A DNA stretch of 64,000 nucleotides from CAMASH01 sp041746635 (GTDB lineage Bacteria > Verrucomicrobiota > Verrucomicrobiia > Chthoniobacterales > Terrimicrobiaceae): positions 1 to 64,000 of the forward strand of contig JBGTGQ010000003.1 in the NCBI GenBank assembly GCA_041746635.1, read 5' to 3'. Below, in pieces: positions 50,663 to 62,751 of the stretch (positions are counted from its first letter, which is position 1; every line of letters starts with the position of its first letter). A model generated the notes under the pieces. That model was given only the letters and a program-made list of their open reading frames with translations, had not been told where the DNA came from and did not search any database. A program made the translations under genes and the position numbers.

Positions 50663-51122
50663 ATGCTGAGGGTCGAAGCGGCCAATTTTGGGGGCGACAT
50701 CCGCGGCGGTCGCGCCTTCCATGCCGGATTCCGGCGTGGATTTATCCATCGGCATCGGCGGGGCCCCCGAAGCCATTCTGACCGCCGCCGCCCTCAAGGG
50801 CCTGGGGGGCGAAATCCTTCTGCGCATGTGGCCGCGCGACGATGCCGAGCGCGGCGAGTTGCGCAAAACGGTGACCGAGGCGGACCGCGAGCGCACGTAT
50901 TCGACAGACGAACTGGTGATCGGAGAGAGCGCGATTTTCTGCGTCACCGGCATCAGCGACAGCTCGCTTTTGCCCGGGGTCAAATTGGCCGGCAATACCG
51001 CGACGTCGCATTCGATCCTTATGCGTGCGCGCAGCCAGACACTGCGTTATGTCCGCGCGGTCCACAATCTCGGCTCCAAGACGATTCACCTCCGCAGCAC
51101 CAAGCGCGAAGCCCGGGTGTAG
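50663..51122 (+). pseudogene. glpX: C-terminal remnant of class II fructose-1,6-bisphosphatase (GlpX)
   Basis: The frame from about 50688 reads SMPDSGVDLSIGIGGAPEAI, then AAALKGLGGEILLRMWPRDD, IFCVTGISDSSLLPGVKL and SHSILMRARSQTLRYVRAVH. These match the last 140 residues of GlpX, whose full length is about 330. The preceding residues NFGGDI continue in another frame and join by one missing base to AAVAPS, so there is a frameshift as well as loss of the first half. No complete glpX is in the window. Confidence 0.75.
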
Positions 51123-51131
51123 GGGCAATTT

Positions 51132-52406
51132 CTATCCCGCCGGATCGGTCAGTTTTTCGTCGCGGGCGACCAGTTCCTGCCAGATATTTTTGTAATCGGG
51201 TTCGTAGCGCTGATCCTGAAAATCGGCCATGCGCTCGCGCAGGGCGACGATCTCGGCCACGCGTGGTTGCAACTCCTGCCAGGACTCGCGCAAGAGCCGG
51301 AGGGCGGCCGGTTCGCGGTCCCACAAGACCGCGTAAGAATCAATGAACTCGCTGGCGTAGTTCGGTTCGGCGCGATCGTTGGGCAGCCAGAGAGTGCGGG
51401 CGGGTTCGGGTTCCTCCAAGAGCATGGGGGCGATGAAAATATTCTTCAGGATGGCCTGACGGTATTTTTCCCGGGCTTCGGTTTCGTTTCCATCCAGGGA
51501 AAAGCACAGGCCCCAACCAAAGAGAAGGGAGGGCTCGGCGTAGTCGCCGGGGAATTCCTCGCCGTACCGCGCGAAAAACTCCGCCGCTGCTTCGTGATTT
51601 TCGGCAAGGAGATGGAGCAGCGGGATGAAAAACCGAACGCCCTGGTTGTCGCGCGGATTTAAATCGAGCAGGTGCTCGAATTGCCCGGCCGCGTCGGCAT
51701 GACGGCTCTGATGCCAAAGGGTCAAGGCCCGCCCGTAGAGCGAACGCAAGAGCGGACGCGTTTCCCGCGATGTCCACCAGGCGGGGTGACGCGACTGCCA
51801 TTGCGGGAACTCGCGGGCGATCACCTCATCATAAGCCGCAAGACAGGCCTTCCAGTTGCCATTTTGAAATTCCACATCGGCCAGTTCCACGCGGGCGGTC
51901 GAGCAATCGGCATCGCGGTCGAGCGCAGTGCGCAGCAGGGCGATCTTTTTGCCCGGCGAGCGCACGCGCAGGGCGGTGTTGACCAGCCCTCGCGCCACAT
52001 CCTTGGACCGCGGCGCGGCGCTGCCCTCCCGGGAAAATCGCAGGACGACCGTGCGGGCCAGGGCGCGGAGCTCCTCGGGTCCGCCACGGTCAAAGCGCTG
52101 GAAACGGATGTCCACGCGGTGTTCTTTGGAGAAAATCTTCCAGTCGTCCTCCTCCCACTCCTCGCTCGGGCAGATGGTCACGCGGTCGGGGGCACCGAGC
52201 TTCTCGAACAGCTTCACCAGAAAATTTTCCACCCGGATCTGATCGAGTTCCTCCAGAATGTCCGGCGCGGCGACGGGTGCCCCGCTGCTATCGCAGACAA
52301 TGAGCAAGGTCGGCAAAAAATAGTCGCTGCCGGCGGGGATGGGTTCCTCCAGATCCACCCAATACACGAACCACGTGACCTTGGACGATTTGAGGGGCTG
52401 GATCAT
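51132..52406 (-). CDS. TPR-like protein of unknown function
   Basis: The product has 424 residues. The N-terminal 110 residues (TWFVYWVDLEEPIPAGSDYF, then APDILEELDQIRVENFLVKL) form an unassigned alpha/beta region. Residues 150-330 look like helical repeats (ARVELADVEFQNGNWKACLA, LLRSLYGRALTLWHQSRHAD, GWGLCFSLDGNETEAREKYR). No catalytic motif or signal peptide is seen. Its start overlaps the exonuclease-fold gene by ATGA (52403-52406). Confidence 0.72.
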   Translation of the reverse strand: MIQPLKSSKVTWFVYWVDLEEPIPAGSDYFLPTLLIVCDSSGAPVAAPDILEELDQIRVENFLVKLFEKLGAPDRVTICPSEEWEEDDWKIFSKEHRVDIRFQRFDRGGPEELRALARTVVLRFSREGSAAPRSKDVARGLVNTALRVRSPGKKIALLRTALDRDADCSTARVELADVEFQNGNWKACLAAYDEVIAREFPQWQSRHPAWWTSRETRPLLRSLYGRALTLWHQSRHADAAGQFEHLLDLNPRDNQGVRFFIPLLHLLAENHEAAAEFFARYGEEFPGDYAEPSLLFGWGLCFSLDGNETEAREKYRQAILKNIFIAPMLLEEPEPARTLWLPNDRAEPNYASEFIDSYAVLWDREPAALRLLRESWQELQPRVAEIVALRERMADFQDQRYEPDYKNIWQELVARDEKLTDPAG

Positions 52407-52951
52407 TCGTTAGTGATCTTCCAGTTGACTTCCAAACGTTGTTTGCGGTCGAAGCGGTCGGGATAAAACAGCTCGCCATGTTGAGCGCCGTATTCGTGGA
52501 TGAGCTTGGTCACCTTCACGTCAAAGCAGCAGTATTCCGCAATTTCCATTATCTTTCCTTCGCGCCACCAGCGGATGGCGTCAAGGCCCTCGGCCACTTT
52601 GCCCACCCCCAGCGTGCCTTGGGCCAAACTCTCCAACTTAAGGCGGTGGCCGGCTGATTTTTCGATTTCCACCAACATGTCGAGGGTCGGCAGATGATGC
52701 GGCAAATCAAGAATCGTGTAGGCCATGAGGACCTCGTAATCAAAACTCAAAACGTTAAACCCCACCACCAGATCGGCCCGTTGCAGACGAGCGACCAGAT
52801 CGCCCGCACGTTTCTCGGGAAAAACCTCATAGATCTGATCGGCCGAGCTGTACGTCACCCCCACGGACATGCCCATCTCGTGTTTTTTATCCCAGCCGCC
52901 CACGTCATTCGCAGTGCGTTGGGTCTCAAGGTCGAAATACACAATATCCAT
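52403..52951 (-). CDS. DEDD-type ribonuclease H-like exonuclease-fold protein
   Basis: The product has 182 residues. Acidic motifs are in the order of YprB/RNase_H_2 proteins: IVYFDLETQ, VGFNVLSFDYEVLMAY, LKLESLAQGTLGVGK and IAEYCCFDVKVTKLIHEYG, giving D-E, D and D-x3-type ligands. A 3'-5' nuclease role is likely. In many relatives this domain is attached to a helicase, but here it stands alone and is coupled to the TPR-like gene. Confidence 0.8.
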   Translation of the reverse strand: MDIVYFDLETQRTANDVGGWDKKHEMGMSVGVTYSSADQIYEVFPEKRAGDLVARLQRADLVVGFNVLSFDYEVLMAYTILDLPHHLPTLDMLVEIEKSAGHRLKLESLAQGTLGVGKVAEGLDAIRWWREGKIMEIAEYCCFDVKVTKLIHEYGAQHGELFYPDRFDRKQRLEVNWKITNE

Positions 52952-52989
52952 CGGAAGCCTTCAGCATGGGGAAAATTTTCCGCCCTGAC

Positions 52990-53026
52990 AACCACGGGGA
53001 GGGCGAAGCTCCGCGGAGCCGTGGTT
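52990..53026. repeat. Hairpin repeat upstream of exonuclease-fold gene
   Basis: AACCACGG (52990-52997) and CCGTGGTT (53019-53026) enclose CTCCGCGGAG, followed on the plus strand by TTATTT. It could act as a weak terminator for rightward transcripts. The rest of 52952-53274 contains no gene. Confidence 0.6.
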
Positions 53027-53274
53027 TTATTTGTCCGCAAATTCCCCCACACCATCCCAGCCCTTTTCGGGCACCACGCGAAGCGAAACTCCGATGACCG
53101 GCCCCTAGGTGCATTCCGCAAAAGACCAGGGCTGACGGACGGTCTCTGCCCCTGTCTTACGGGAAGACGCAAATTTTTCTTGCCCCCATAAAACATATCT
53201 ATATATTTAAATGTGTTAATTTTAACAGGCGGACGAACCGCCCATTGTTCTCTCACTAAGTATCAACCAGCCAA

Positions 53275-53350
53275 TCCGCCGGCCTAGGAAAGCAGGGTGC
53301 AAACCCCTCACTGTCGCGCAACGGTCAAAGTCCGATTTCGAACCGGCGGA
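53275..53350 (+). promoter_or_regulatory. Short cobalamin riboswitch-like aptamer
   Basis: TCCGCCGG (53275-53282) pairs perfectly with CCGGCGGA (53343-53350) to form P1. Inside, AGCAGGGTGCAAACCCCTCA and CTGTCGCGCAACGGT match the conserved GGTGcAAatCC and CGCAACgGT core of cobalamin riboswitches, followed by AAAGTCCGA, like the usual AGTCCGA/B12-box end. At 76 nt it lacks the peripheral extension of class I, so a class II (short) type is likely. It precedes the PEP-CTERM operon by about 120 nt. Confidence 0.72.
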
Positions 53351-53432
53351 GAAAACCACACAGTCCTGAGATGGGCAGAGGCGTCGCGAAAAGCGCCCGT
53401 GTCGGGGGCAGTCCTTTCAACATGGGGAAAGG

Positions 53433-53468
53433 GATTGTCCGCAAATTTCCCCGCACCAAAGGACAATC
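53433..53468 (+). promoter_or_regulatory. RBS-sequestering hairpin (candidate expression platform)
   Basis: GATTGTCC (53433-53440) is the exact complement of GGACAATC (53461-53468), which contains the Shine-Dalgarno AAAGGA and abuts the ATG at 53469. GTCCTTT (53411-53417) also complements AAAGGAC (53458-53464). A separate GGGGAAA/TTTCCCC pair (53424-53430 and 53446-53452) overlaps this region. These alternative pairings fit translational control by the upstream aptamer. Confidence 0.55.
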
Positions 53469-54170
53469 ATGAAAAACTTCACTCCATTTAAAAACCTGAT
53501 CTTTGCCGGCTTCCTCCTTAGCCAGACGGTCGCGTCCGCCGCCGTGATCACGGGCTTCGACGATATTGACTACTGGGTGGGTGCGGGCGGCCAACAAGCG
53601 GCCCTGGTCATCGACTGGAACGACGGCATCTCGCCGGTTTCCCTCGCGTGGGGTTTTCGCTGGGACGGTATTGCCACCGGGCAGGACATGTTTCTGGCCA
53701 TCGCCGGGGCCACCCTCGGAGACATCACTGCCACGGGAGCGGATTCGCGCCTCAGTATATACATCACGTCGTTCAGCTTCGGGGATGCCATCGACCGCAT
53801 CGTCTATGTGGGCCCCGGATACGACCATGACAGCGCCGGTTTCCTTTCCGGTGGGTTCTGGGAATATTACTGCATGGGGGGAACCTTCGACACGCCACCG
53901 GATGGCGACCCCAATGTTTATGCCGGATCAGAATTTTATCCCGGCACCAACGGCACGCCGGATTGGATCAGTTCCTGGACAGGATTCAGTGAACGTGTTC
54001 TGAGCGATGGTTCGTGGGACGGCTGGAGTTTTGCTCCGGATTTCGTCTCGCAGGGAGTCGAGACTCCCGTTGCCGCCGTGCCCGAGCCGGAAGTCTGGCC
54101 CTTGGTGATTTTTTCGGGAATCCTTCTTGTGCTCTTCCACCGCCGCCGGAAGCACTTCGCCAACGCATGA
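53469..54170 (+). CDS. PEP-CTERM envelope protein under a cobalamin riboswitch
   Basis: The product has 233 residues. A Sec signal peptide (LIFAGFLLSQTVASAA) is followed by a domain with GFDDIDYWVGAGGQQAALVI and SLAWGFRWDGIATGQDM. The C-terminus has VPEPE, a hydrophobic helix (VWPLVIFSGILLVLF) and HRRRKH, the PEP-CTERM sorting signal. It is the first gene after the cobalamin riboswitch-like element, so a B12 or corrinoid-related role such as surface capture is plausible. The domain itself has no function known to me. Its stop overlaps the prepilin start. Confidence 0.82.
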   Translation: MKNFTPFKNLIFAGFLLSQTVASAAVITGFDDIDYWVGAGGQQAALVIDWNDGISPVSLAWGFRWDGIATGQDMFLAIAGATLGDITATGADSRLSIYITSFSFGDAIDRIVYVGPGYDHDSAGFLSGGFWEYYCMGGTFDTPPDGDPNVYAGSEFYPGTNGTPDWISSWTGFSERVLSDGSWDGWSFAPDFVSQGVETPVAAVPEPEVWPLVIFSGILLVLFHRRRKHFANA

Positions 54171-54922
54171 AACCCCGAGCCTTCACTTTGATAGAAATGC
54201 TCGTCGCGTCGACGATCGTTCTCGTGCTGGGAATGACCCTGACCGCCGCGGGCTGGAAGGCGTATGAAAAATCGTCCCTCGCCGTCTCCGCCAACAACAT
54301 CCGGCTGCTGGCGGCGGGTGGAAGTGCTTACCTTGTCGACAACAACTACGTTTTCTGGCCTTACAAAAAGGTCGATGCGGATAAGAATGCCGTTTGGTGG
54401 TTCGGCTTCGAAACCTTCGCGGGCACAAAACAAGCGGAGGGCACGCGGACCTTTGATCCGGAGCAGGGACCACTGGGCGGATACGTGCCCAAGGCGATCC
54501 GGCCCGATCCGAGCTTCGCGTTTACCGGCAAGGCGTTTAAGCCCAAGTATCGCAATGGATACCTCGGCATTGGGTACAATGTGCTCCTGGGAGGCAAATG
54601 GCAGTGGGATAACGAGGGGAAATCCCTGCGCAAATATTGGGAGCTGAGCGACCCGTCGAAAGTCGTGGTCTTTTTTACCTCCGCCCAAGTGAACACATTT
54701 CAAGCCCCCGCCAGCAGCAAAAACCCCATGATCGAGGAGTTTTACGGCATCGACGAAACATTCAAAACTGCGCATTTCCGCCATGCCGGCCAGGCCATGG
54801 TGGGATTTGCCAACGGTTCGGCTGGCTTCCTTCCGATGGACGAAACCTCGCGCGACTCCCGCGCGCCTGAAGCCCATATCGGCCGCTTCGCTCCCGTCGG
54901 CAGCAAAAAGTATCTGGAGTAA
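54167..54922 (+). CDS. Type IV prepilin-like protein
   Basis: The product has 251 residues. MKPRAFTLIEMLVASTIVLV is a prepilin cleavage motif (A|FTLIE in place of G|FTLIE) with the hydrophobic helix. The body has an aromatic-rich prepilin-like domain and a HAGQAMVGFANGSAGFLP end that resembles the H-X9-DG tail with Asn for Asp. It overlaps the PEP-CTERM gene by ATGA and is 4 bases before the DUF6580 gene. A pseudopilin may help move or anchor the PEP-CTERM protein, but that is inference. Confidence 0.82.
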   Translation: MKPRAFTLIEMLVASTIVLVLGMTLTAAGWKAYEKSSLAVSANNIRLLAAGGSAYLVDNNYVFWPYKKVDADKNAVWWFGFETFAGTKQAEGTRTFDPEQGPLGGYVPKAIRPDPSFAFTGKAFKPKYRNGYLGIGYNVLLGGKWQWDNEGKSLRKYWELSDPSKVVVFFTSAQVNTFQAPASSKNPMIEEFYGIDETFKTAHFRHAGQAMVGFANGSAGFLPMDETSRDSRAPEAHIGRFAPVGSKKYLE

Positions 54923-54926
54923 CGCC

Positions 54927-55532
54927 ATGAAAAAACCGCAGATTGATCCCATGAATAAAAACACCCTCGCCCTTGCCCTTGCCTTGGTGGTTCTGGCGGC
55001 GGCCTATCGCGTGTTCGGCGCGGTTTATGTTTCCGCCCTACCGAATTTCTCGCCCGCCATGGCCATGGCCTTTTGCAGCGGGCTCGTACTTCCCGGGGTG
55101 CTGGCCGTGGCCGCGCCCCTGCTGTGTTTGTTCGTTTCGGATCTTTTGCTCAACGCACATTTCGATCAGCCGCTGGTCCAACCGGCCAGCCTGGCCATTT
55201 ACGCTTGCTACGTGTTCGCCATCGGCACCGGAGCCCTGCTGCGTAACCGGAGCCTGCCCGCCGTGTTCGGCGCGGTGCTGGGCAACGCCGTGCTTTTCTA
55301 TTTGGTGACGAACTCCCTGGCTTGGTGGGGCAACTCCCACTACGTCCAAAACTTCGGTGGCTGGGCCCAGGCCCTCACCGTGGGCCAGCCGGGATTCGCG
55401 CCCACCTGGACGTTTTTTCGCAATTCCCTGCTCAGCGATTTTCTCTTTACCGGCGTCTTTCTGGCCCTTTTTTACGTGGTGAGAAAACGCAATGCCTCGC
55501 CCCATCTCGCCCGCCAGGAAAGCTCGTCGTGA
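54927..55532 (+). CDS. DUF6580-type integral membrane protein, ECF S-component-like
   Basis: The product has 201 residues and five or six helices. AAAYRVFGAVYVSALPNFSP with AMAMAFCSG near the start and the W-containing periplasmic loop (NSLAWWGNSHYVQNF) match DUF6580, a family similar in size and topology to ECF-transporter substrate-binding subunits. Under the cobalamin riboswitch it could carry corrinoid or a precursor across the inner membrane. No ECF ATPase genes are present here. Its 3' end overlaps the convergent esterase gene by 61 bp. Confidence 0.75.
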   Translation: MKKPQIDPMNKNTLALALALVVLAAAYRVFGAVYVSALPNFSPAMAMAFCSGLVLPGVLAVAAPLLCLFVSDLLLNAHFDQPLVQPASLAIYACYVFAIGTGALLRNRSLPAVFGAVLGNAVLFYLVTNSLAWWGNSHYVQNFGGWAQALTVGQPGFAPTWTFFRNSLLSDFLFTGVFLALFYVVRKRNASPHLARQESSS

Positions 55533-56563
55533 GTGCCGCCTTCGACCCGCACGATGGAAAATTCCCGGCCGTCCCGCCAGCCCTTCCCGCGCAAAATCGC
55601 GCCAAGGTCCCGGTGGTACGGATCGTAACATTCGTCCAATCCGCACGTGCCGTAATCGAAATACATCCTCGTTCCCACCGGCAGGACGGGCGCGGCTTCC
55701 GCGGCAAGCAACTGACCGGATTGCGCGGGCACACGTTGGGAGACGTCCTCGAAGGCCGTCGAGAGGCAGGCGAATTTTCCAAACGCGCGGGGATGCTGCA
55801 TCGCCACATAAAAGCTGATCAACCCACCCAGCGACGATCCGCCCAAGATCCGCGCGGACGGCGTAGCCAAGGTGCGATAATGGGTGTCCAGGTGAGTGAG
55901 GAGTTCGGTCGCGACGAATTCCGCATAGGCCGCGCCACCGAGTTCGGGCGAGAGATCAAAATCCCGCCGCGATTCGTTTTCCTCGGAATATCCCTCGGGA
56001 TGGCAAACCCCCACCACGATCGCCTCGGGCATCACACCTTCGCGCGCCAGCCGGTTGACCCACTCGTCCGCCGCCCAGTCCACTCCGCTGAAAGGACTCG
56101 TCAGCGGATCGAAAATATTGGCCCCGTCGTGCAGCACAATCAGCGGAAAACGCCGTTGCAAATCCGTGACGTAGCTGTGCGGCAACCAGATCAGCACCTC
56201 GCGCGAATCCGCCAGCGCGCGCGAAGGGATCACTTCGCGCGTGAGGCGGCCTTGGTAACGATCCTTCCATTCCGCCACGGTGTGATGCAGGGTGGCGTCG
56301 AGCCAGACATCGTGGATGGAATTGGGCGGCACATCGCCGTAAGCGTCCACCGCCTCGGCCTCCCACGAACCGCGCGTAATTTTATATTCAAAATGCGCTC
56401 CGGTCTCCGCTTCGATCTCGCCGACGTGATACGGCGGCTTCCATTCCAGGCGCAGGCCGTTTTCCGGCCGCCAGTCGCCCAAGGCCGGAATGCTCCCGGT
56501 GATGAGAACAGGTTCTTCACTGCAGTCGATGGGCGGGACGATTTGAAAACGAATTTTACTCAT
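55472..56563 (-). CDS. Esterase (Fes/YieL-like) with N-terminal CBM20-like domain
   Basis: The product has 363 residues. Residues 1-105 resemble a starch-binding CBM20 (SIPALGDWRPENGLRLEW, then HFEYKITRGSWEAEAV). The rest is an alpha/beta-hydrolase of the esterase D type, with FPLIVLHDGANIF and the nucleophile in ILGGSSLGGLISFYVAMQHP, and a C-terminal GGTHDELSW carrying the His. It probably hydrolyses an ester on a carbohydrate or siderophore. No signal peptide is seen. It is divergent from metH (30 bp). Confidence 0.85.
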   Translation of the reverse strand: MSKIRFQIVPPIDCSEEPVLITGSIPALGDWRPENGLRLEWKPPYHVGEIEAETGAHFEYKITRGSWEAEAVDAYGDVPPNSIHDVWLDATLHHTVAEWKDRYQGRLTREVIPSRALADSREVLIWLPHSYVTDLQRRFPLIVLHDGANIFDPLTSPFSGVDWAADEWVNRLAREGVMPEAIVVGVCHPEGYSEENESRRDFDLSPELGGAAYAEFVATELLTHLDTHYRTLATPSARILGGSSLGGLISFYVAMQHPRAFGKFACLSTAFEDVSQRVPAQSGQLLAAEAAPVLPVGTRMYFDYGTCGLDECYDPYHRDLGAILRGKGWRDGREFSIVRVEGGTHDELSWRARWGEALRFLTT

Positions 56564-56593
56564 GCGGGGCAAAGACCAAAGTAGCCAAAGCTC

Positions 56594-60418
<3,825 letters not shown>

Positions 60419-60450
60419 GTCGTTCCCTCGCGGCAAGCTGTAATCTGCCT

Positions 60451-60506
60451 GGAAAACTCACATTTTGAAAGCCTGACCGGCGCTTCGCGTCCGTTGCAGC
60501 CGCTAC
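60451..60506. repeat. 56-bp dispersed repeat, copy 2
   Basis: It starts GGAAAACTCACATTTTGAAA and ends GTTGCAGCCGCTAC, almost identical to 4231-4286 and in the same orientation. It lies in the gap after metH. Confidence 0.8.
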
Positions 60507-60544
60507 AGGAAAAAGCCGGCTTCGGGTTAGTATTCCGTTGAAAT

Positions 60545-60823
60545 ATGGAAAACGGTCCGCTGCTTCCTCTTCACATGCCTCCCGGCAAGGCGCCGCCCGG
60601 GGCAGTCCCCGCGGATCAGTCGAAGCTAAGCCACATTTATACCTACGGTGATATACCCGCATTTTATGTGGATCACCCTTTCACCTGCAGGGATTGCGGC
60701 AAGCGGGAAACTTGGACCGCGTCTCAGCAAAAGTGGTATTATGAGGAAGCCAAAGGCCACATTTGGGCGGTGGCCGTTCGCTGTCACGATTGCCGGAAGA
60801 AGCCGGGGACACCGAACCCATGA
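60545..60823 (+). CDS. Probable zinc-ribbon protein (PF13451 type)
   Basis: The product has 92 residues. FTCRDCGKRETWTASQQKWY and YEEAKGHIWAVAVRCHDCRK give two CxxC knuckles with the conserved WTA-QQKWYYE block of this small family. The first 40 residues are Pro-rich and probably flexible. Role unknown; possibly nucleic-acid binding. The start at 60545 was kept because the residues before the core contain no other ATG. Confidence 0.85.
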   Translation: MENGPLLPLHMPPGKAPPGAVPADQSKLSHIYTYGDIPAFYVDHPFTCRDCGKRETWTASQQKWYYEEAKGHIWAVAVRCHDCRKKPGTPNP

Positions 60824-60855
60824 CCGGCGGCGGCTTCTGAACCTGATTTTTTGTA

Positions 60856-60915
60856 GCGGCGGTCTGCGACCGTCGTATTCTCTCCCTTCCGAATGTTTGC
60901 GACGGTCATAGCCGC
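60856..60915. repeat. Palindromic repeat downstream of zinc-ribbon gene
   Basis: GCGGCGGTC and GACCGTCG at the left (60856-60875) face GCGACGGTCATAGCCGC (60900-60915) in inverted order. It lies between convergent genes, and the rest of 60824-61008 shows no gene. Confidence 0.65.
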
Positions 60916-61008
60916 AGTATTGTGCGAGGCCGGCAAGATGACATTTGTGCTGGCGGAAACGACGTAACTTTGTTCCTGTCCGGCGGAGGGGGAGATTTTG
61001 GAACGCCG

Positions 61009-62649
61009 CTACCGGGCATCATGCGCCTGCACGATCCAGGACCAGGGAATTGCGCCGTGACTGAGCATCCAGTCGTTGAATTTTTTCAGCGGCCATTTTT
61101 CGCGGAGGACGAAGCGGCGGTGGAGTTTTTCGACTTCGAGGCGTCCGAGGAGGTAGCTCATGGGGACGGTGGGCGAGCTGGTGTACCAATTTACGTCGCC
61201 GGCGGCGCGGGCTTTGGTGAATTGCACGCCGCGCGTTAGGACTTTGCAGGCGCCTTCGTGGCTGAGGGAGCCATCGTGCAGGCCGCAATCGATGACGATG
61301 CGGTGGGCGCGCCAGAGGGCGTCGTGGATTTGCTGGAGGCGGGCCAGCGGGTTTTCCACCAGGCCATGGTCCACGGCCATTTGTTCGCACCACATGGTCC
61401 AGCCTTCGTAGTAAATGGAGTGGCCGGCGAGGCGGCGGAGTTTGCTGGGGTGGCGGTTTTGGATGGCGAACTGGAGGTGGTGGCCGGGGTAGGCTTCGTG
61501 GGCGCTGGTGAGGGCGAGGCCGAAATGCTGGCGGATCTCGGCGAGTCTTTTTGCGGGATTGGTTTGGCCGAGGCTGAGGTCGTTGACCCAGAAGATGCCC
61601 TCGGTTTTTTTGGAGAAGGGCTGGGGGCCGTTGTAAGCGGCGGTGGGAAATTGGTGGCGGAGAAAGGGTGGCGCGGGGAGGACTTGCAGCTTCTCGTCGC
61701 GGGGCAGGGTGACGAGGCCGAGGTCGGCGAGCTGTTTTTTGAGGGCGAAGGTGACGGTGCGGTATTCGTCGATGAGCGGGCGGATGGGGGTCCAGGCCTG
61801 GGCGGCTTCGTCGAGGATGGCGCGGGCGGATTTTTTGCCGTGGCGGGCGGCTTCGCGCTCCAGCAAGTGCTGCATGCGGGTGACGAGGCGGCGGCCATTG
61901 GCGGCGGCTTCGGGCAGCGAGCAATCGAAACCGAGGCGTTCGCGCATGAGGAATTCGAAATTCGCGCGGCCGATGCAGTAGCCGCGTTCCGGACCGGGGC
62001 GTTTGCGGGAAATGACGGCGGCGTAGGTGTCGAAAGCGCGGCTGGCAGCGGCGATGAGGCGTTTCAAGCGGGCGGGGGAGGCGGTGTGCTTGAGGAGTTC
62101 GGGTTCGATCTCGTGGAGAAATCCGGCGGCGCCTTCACAGGACTGGCGGGTGAGTTTGGCCCAGATCGGAACAGGTCGGCTGACGCATTCCGCGCCGGCG
62201 GCGAGGAAGTCCGGCAGGGCGGCGAGGCGGGATTCGATGGCCGGGACGACCTTGGCGAGGTGGTTGGCGTGGCGGATGACAAGGTCGAAGATCGAGCCGA
62301 CGGCCGAGTCGCTGTGGCTTTGCGGATTGGTGCGCCAACGCTGAAGATCGCGCGCATCGAGCAATTCGCTGCGGAGCATGGCGAGAAAGGTGCGGCGGTC
62401 GAGCCAGTCGTCACCGGTGAAGGCGGCTTCGGGCAGGCTCTCGACGGCGGTAAGGGTCAGTTCGGCCAGGCGGATCTGCGCGCGATGGGTTTCCGGGTCG
62501 TTTGTTCCGAGGCGGGCGTTGAATTTTGCCAGCCCGAGGGTGCTGGCGTGGTGGGGAAACCGTTCGTGAGTTTCGGCGAAATAGTCGTCGGCAAGCTGGC
62601 GGAAGTCGCGGACGAAAACGGGGTCGAGGTTCATTTTAAAGTAGGGCAT
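61009..62649 (-). CDS. DUF885 family metallopeptidase-like protein
   Basis: The product has 546 residues. DUF885 proteins are predicted gluzincin-like peptidases. The zinc motif HEAYPGHHLQFAI lies near residue 375, and EGWTMWCEQMAVD follows about 40 residues later with the third ligand Glu. No signal peptide is visible. ATG 62649 (MPYFKMNLDPVF) follows a GGCGAGAAAG Shine-Dalgarno-like run. A second ATG five codons later is possible. Confidence 0.88.
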   Translation of the reverse strand: MPYFKMNLDPVFVRDFRQLADDYFAETHERFPHHASTLGLAKFNARLGTNDPETHRAQIRLAELTLTAVESLPEAAFTGDDWLDRRTFLAMLRSELLDARDLQRWRTNPQSHSDSAVGSIFDLVIRHANHLAKVVPAIESRLAALPDFLAAGAECVSRPVPIWAKLTRQSCEGAAGFLHEIEPELLKHTASPARLKRLIAAASRAFDTYAAVISRKRPGPERGYCIGRANFEFLMRERLGFDCSLPEAAANGRRLVTRMQHLLEREAARHGKKSARAILDEAAQAWTPIRPLIDEYRTVTFALKKQLADLGLVTLPRDEKLQVLPAPPFLRHQFPTAAYNGPQPFSKKTEGIFWVNDLSLGQTNPAKRLAEIRQHFGLALTSAHEAYPGHHLQFAIQNRHPSKLRRLAGHSIYYEGWTMWCEQMAVDHGLVENPLARLQQIHDALWRAHRIVIDCGLHDGSLSHEGACKVLTRGVQFTKARAAGDVNWYTSSPTVPMSYLLGRLEVEKLHRRFVLREKWPLKKFNDWMLSHGAIPWSWIVQAHDAR

Positions 62650-62751
62650 GACTTTCTCGCCAGGCATTTTCTTTGTGCTCTTTGCGTTCTTTGGAAAGCC
62701 TGGCCTCACTCCGTTCGTTGCAGGTGGCCAATCCTCTGGCGCGAAAAGAGG

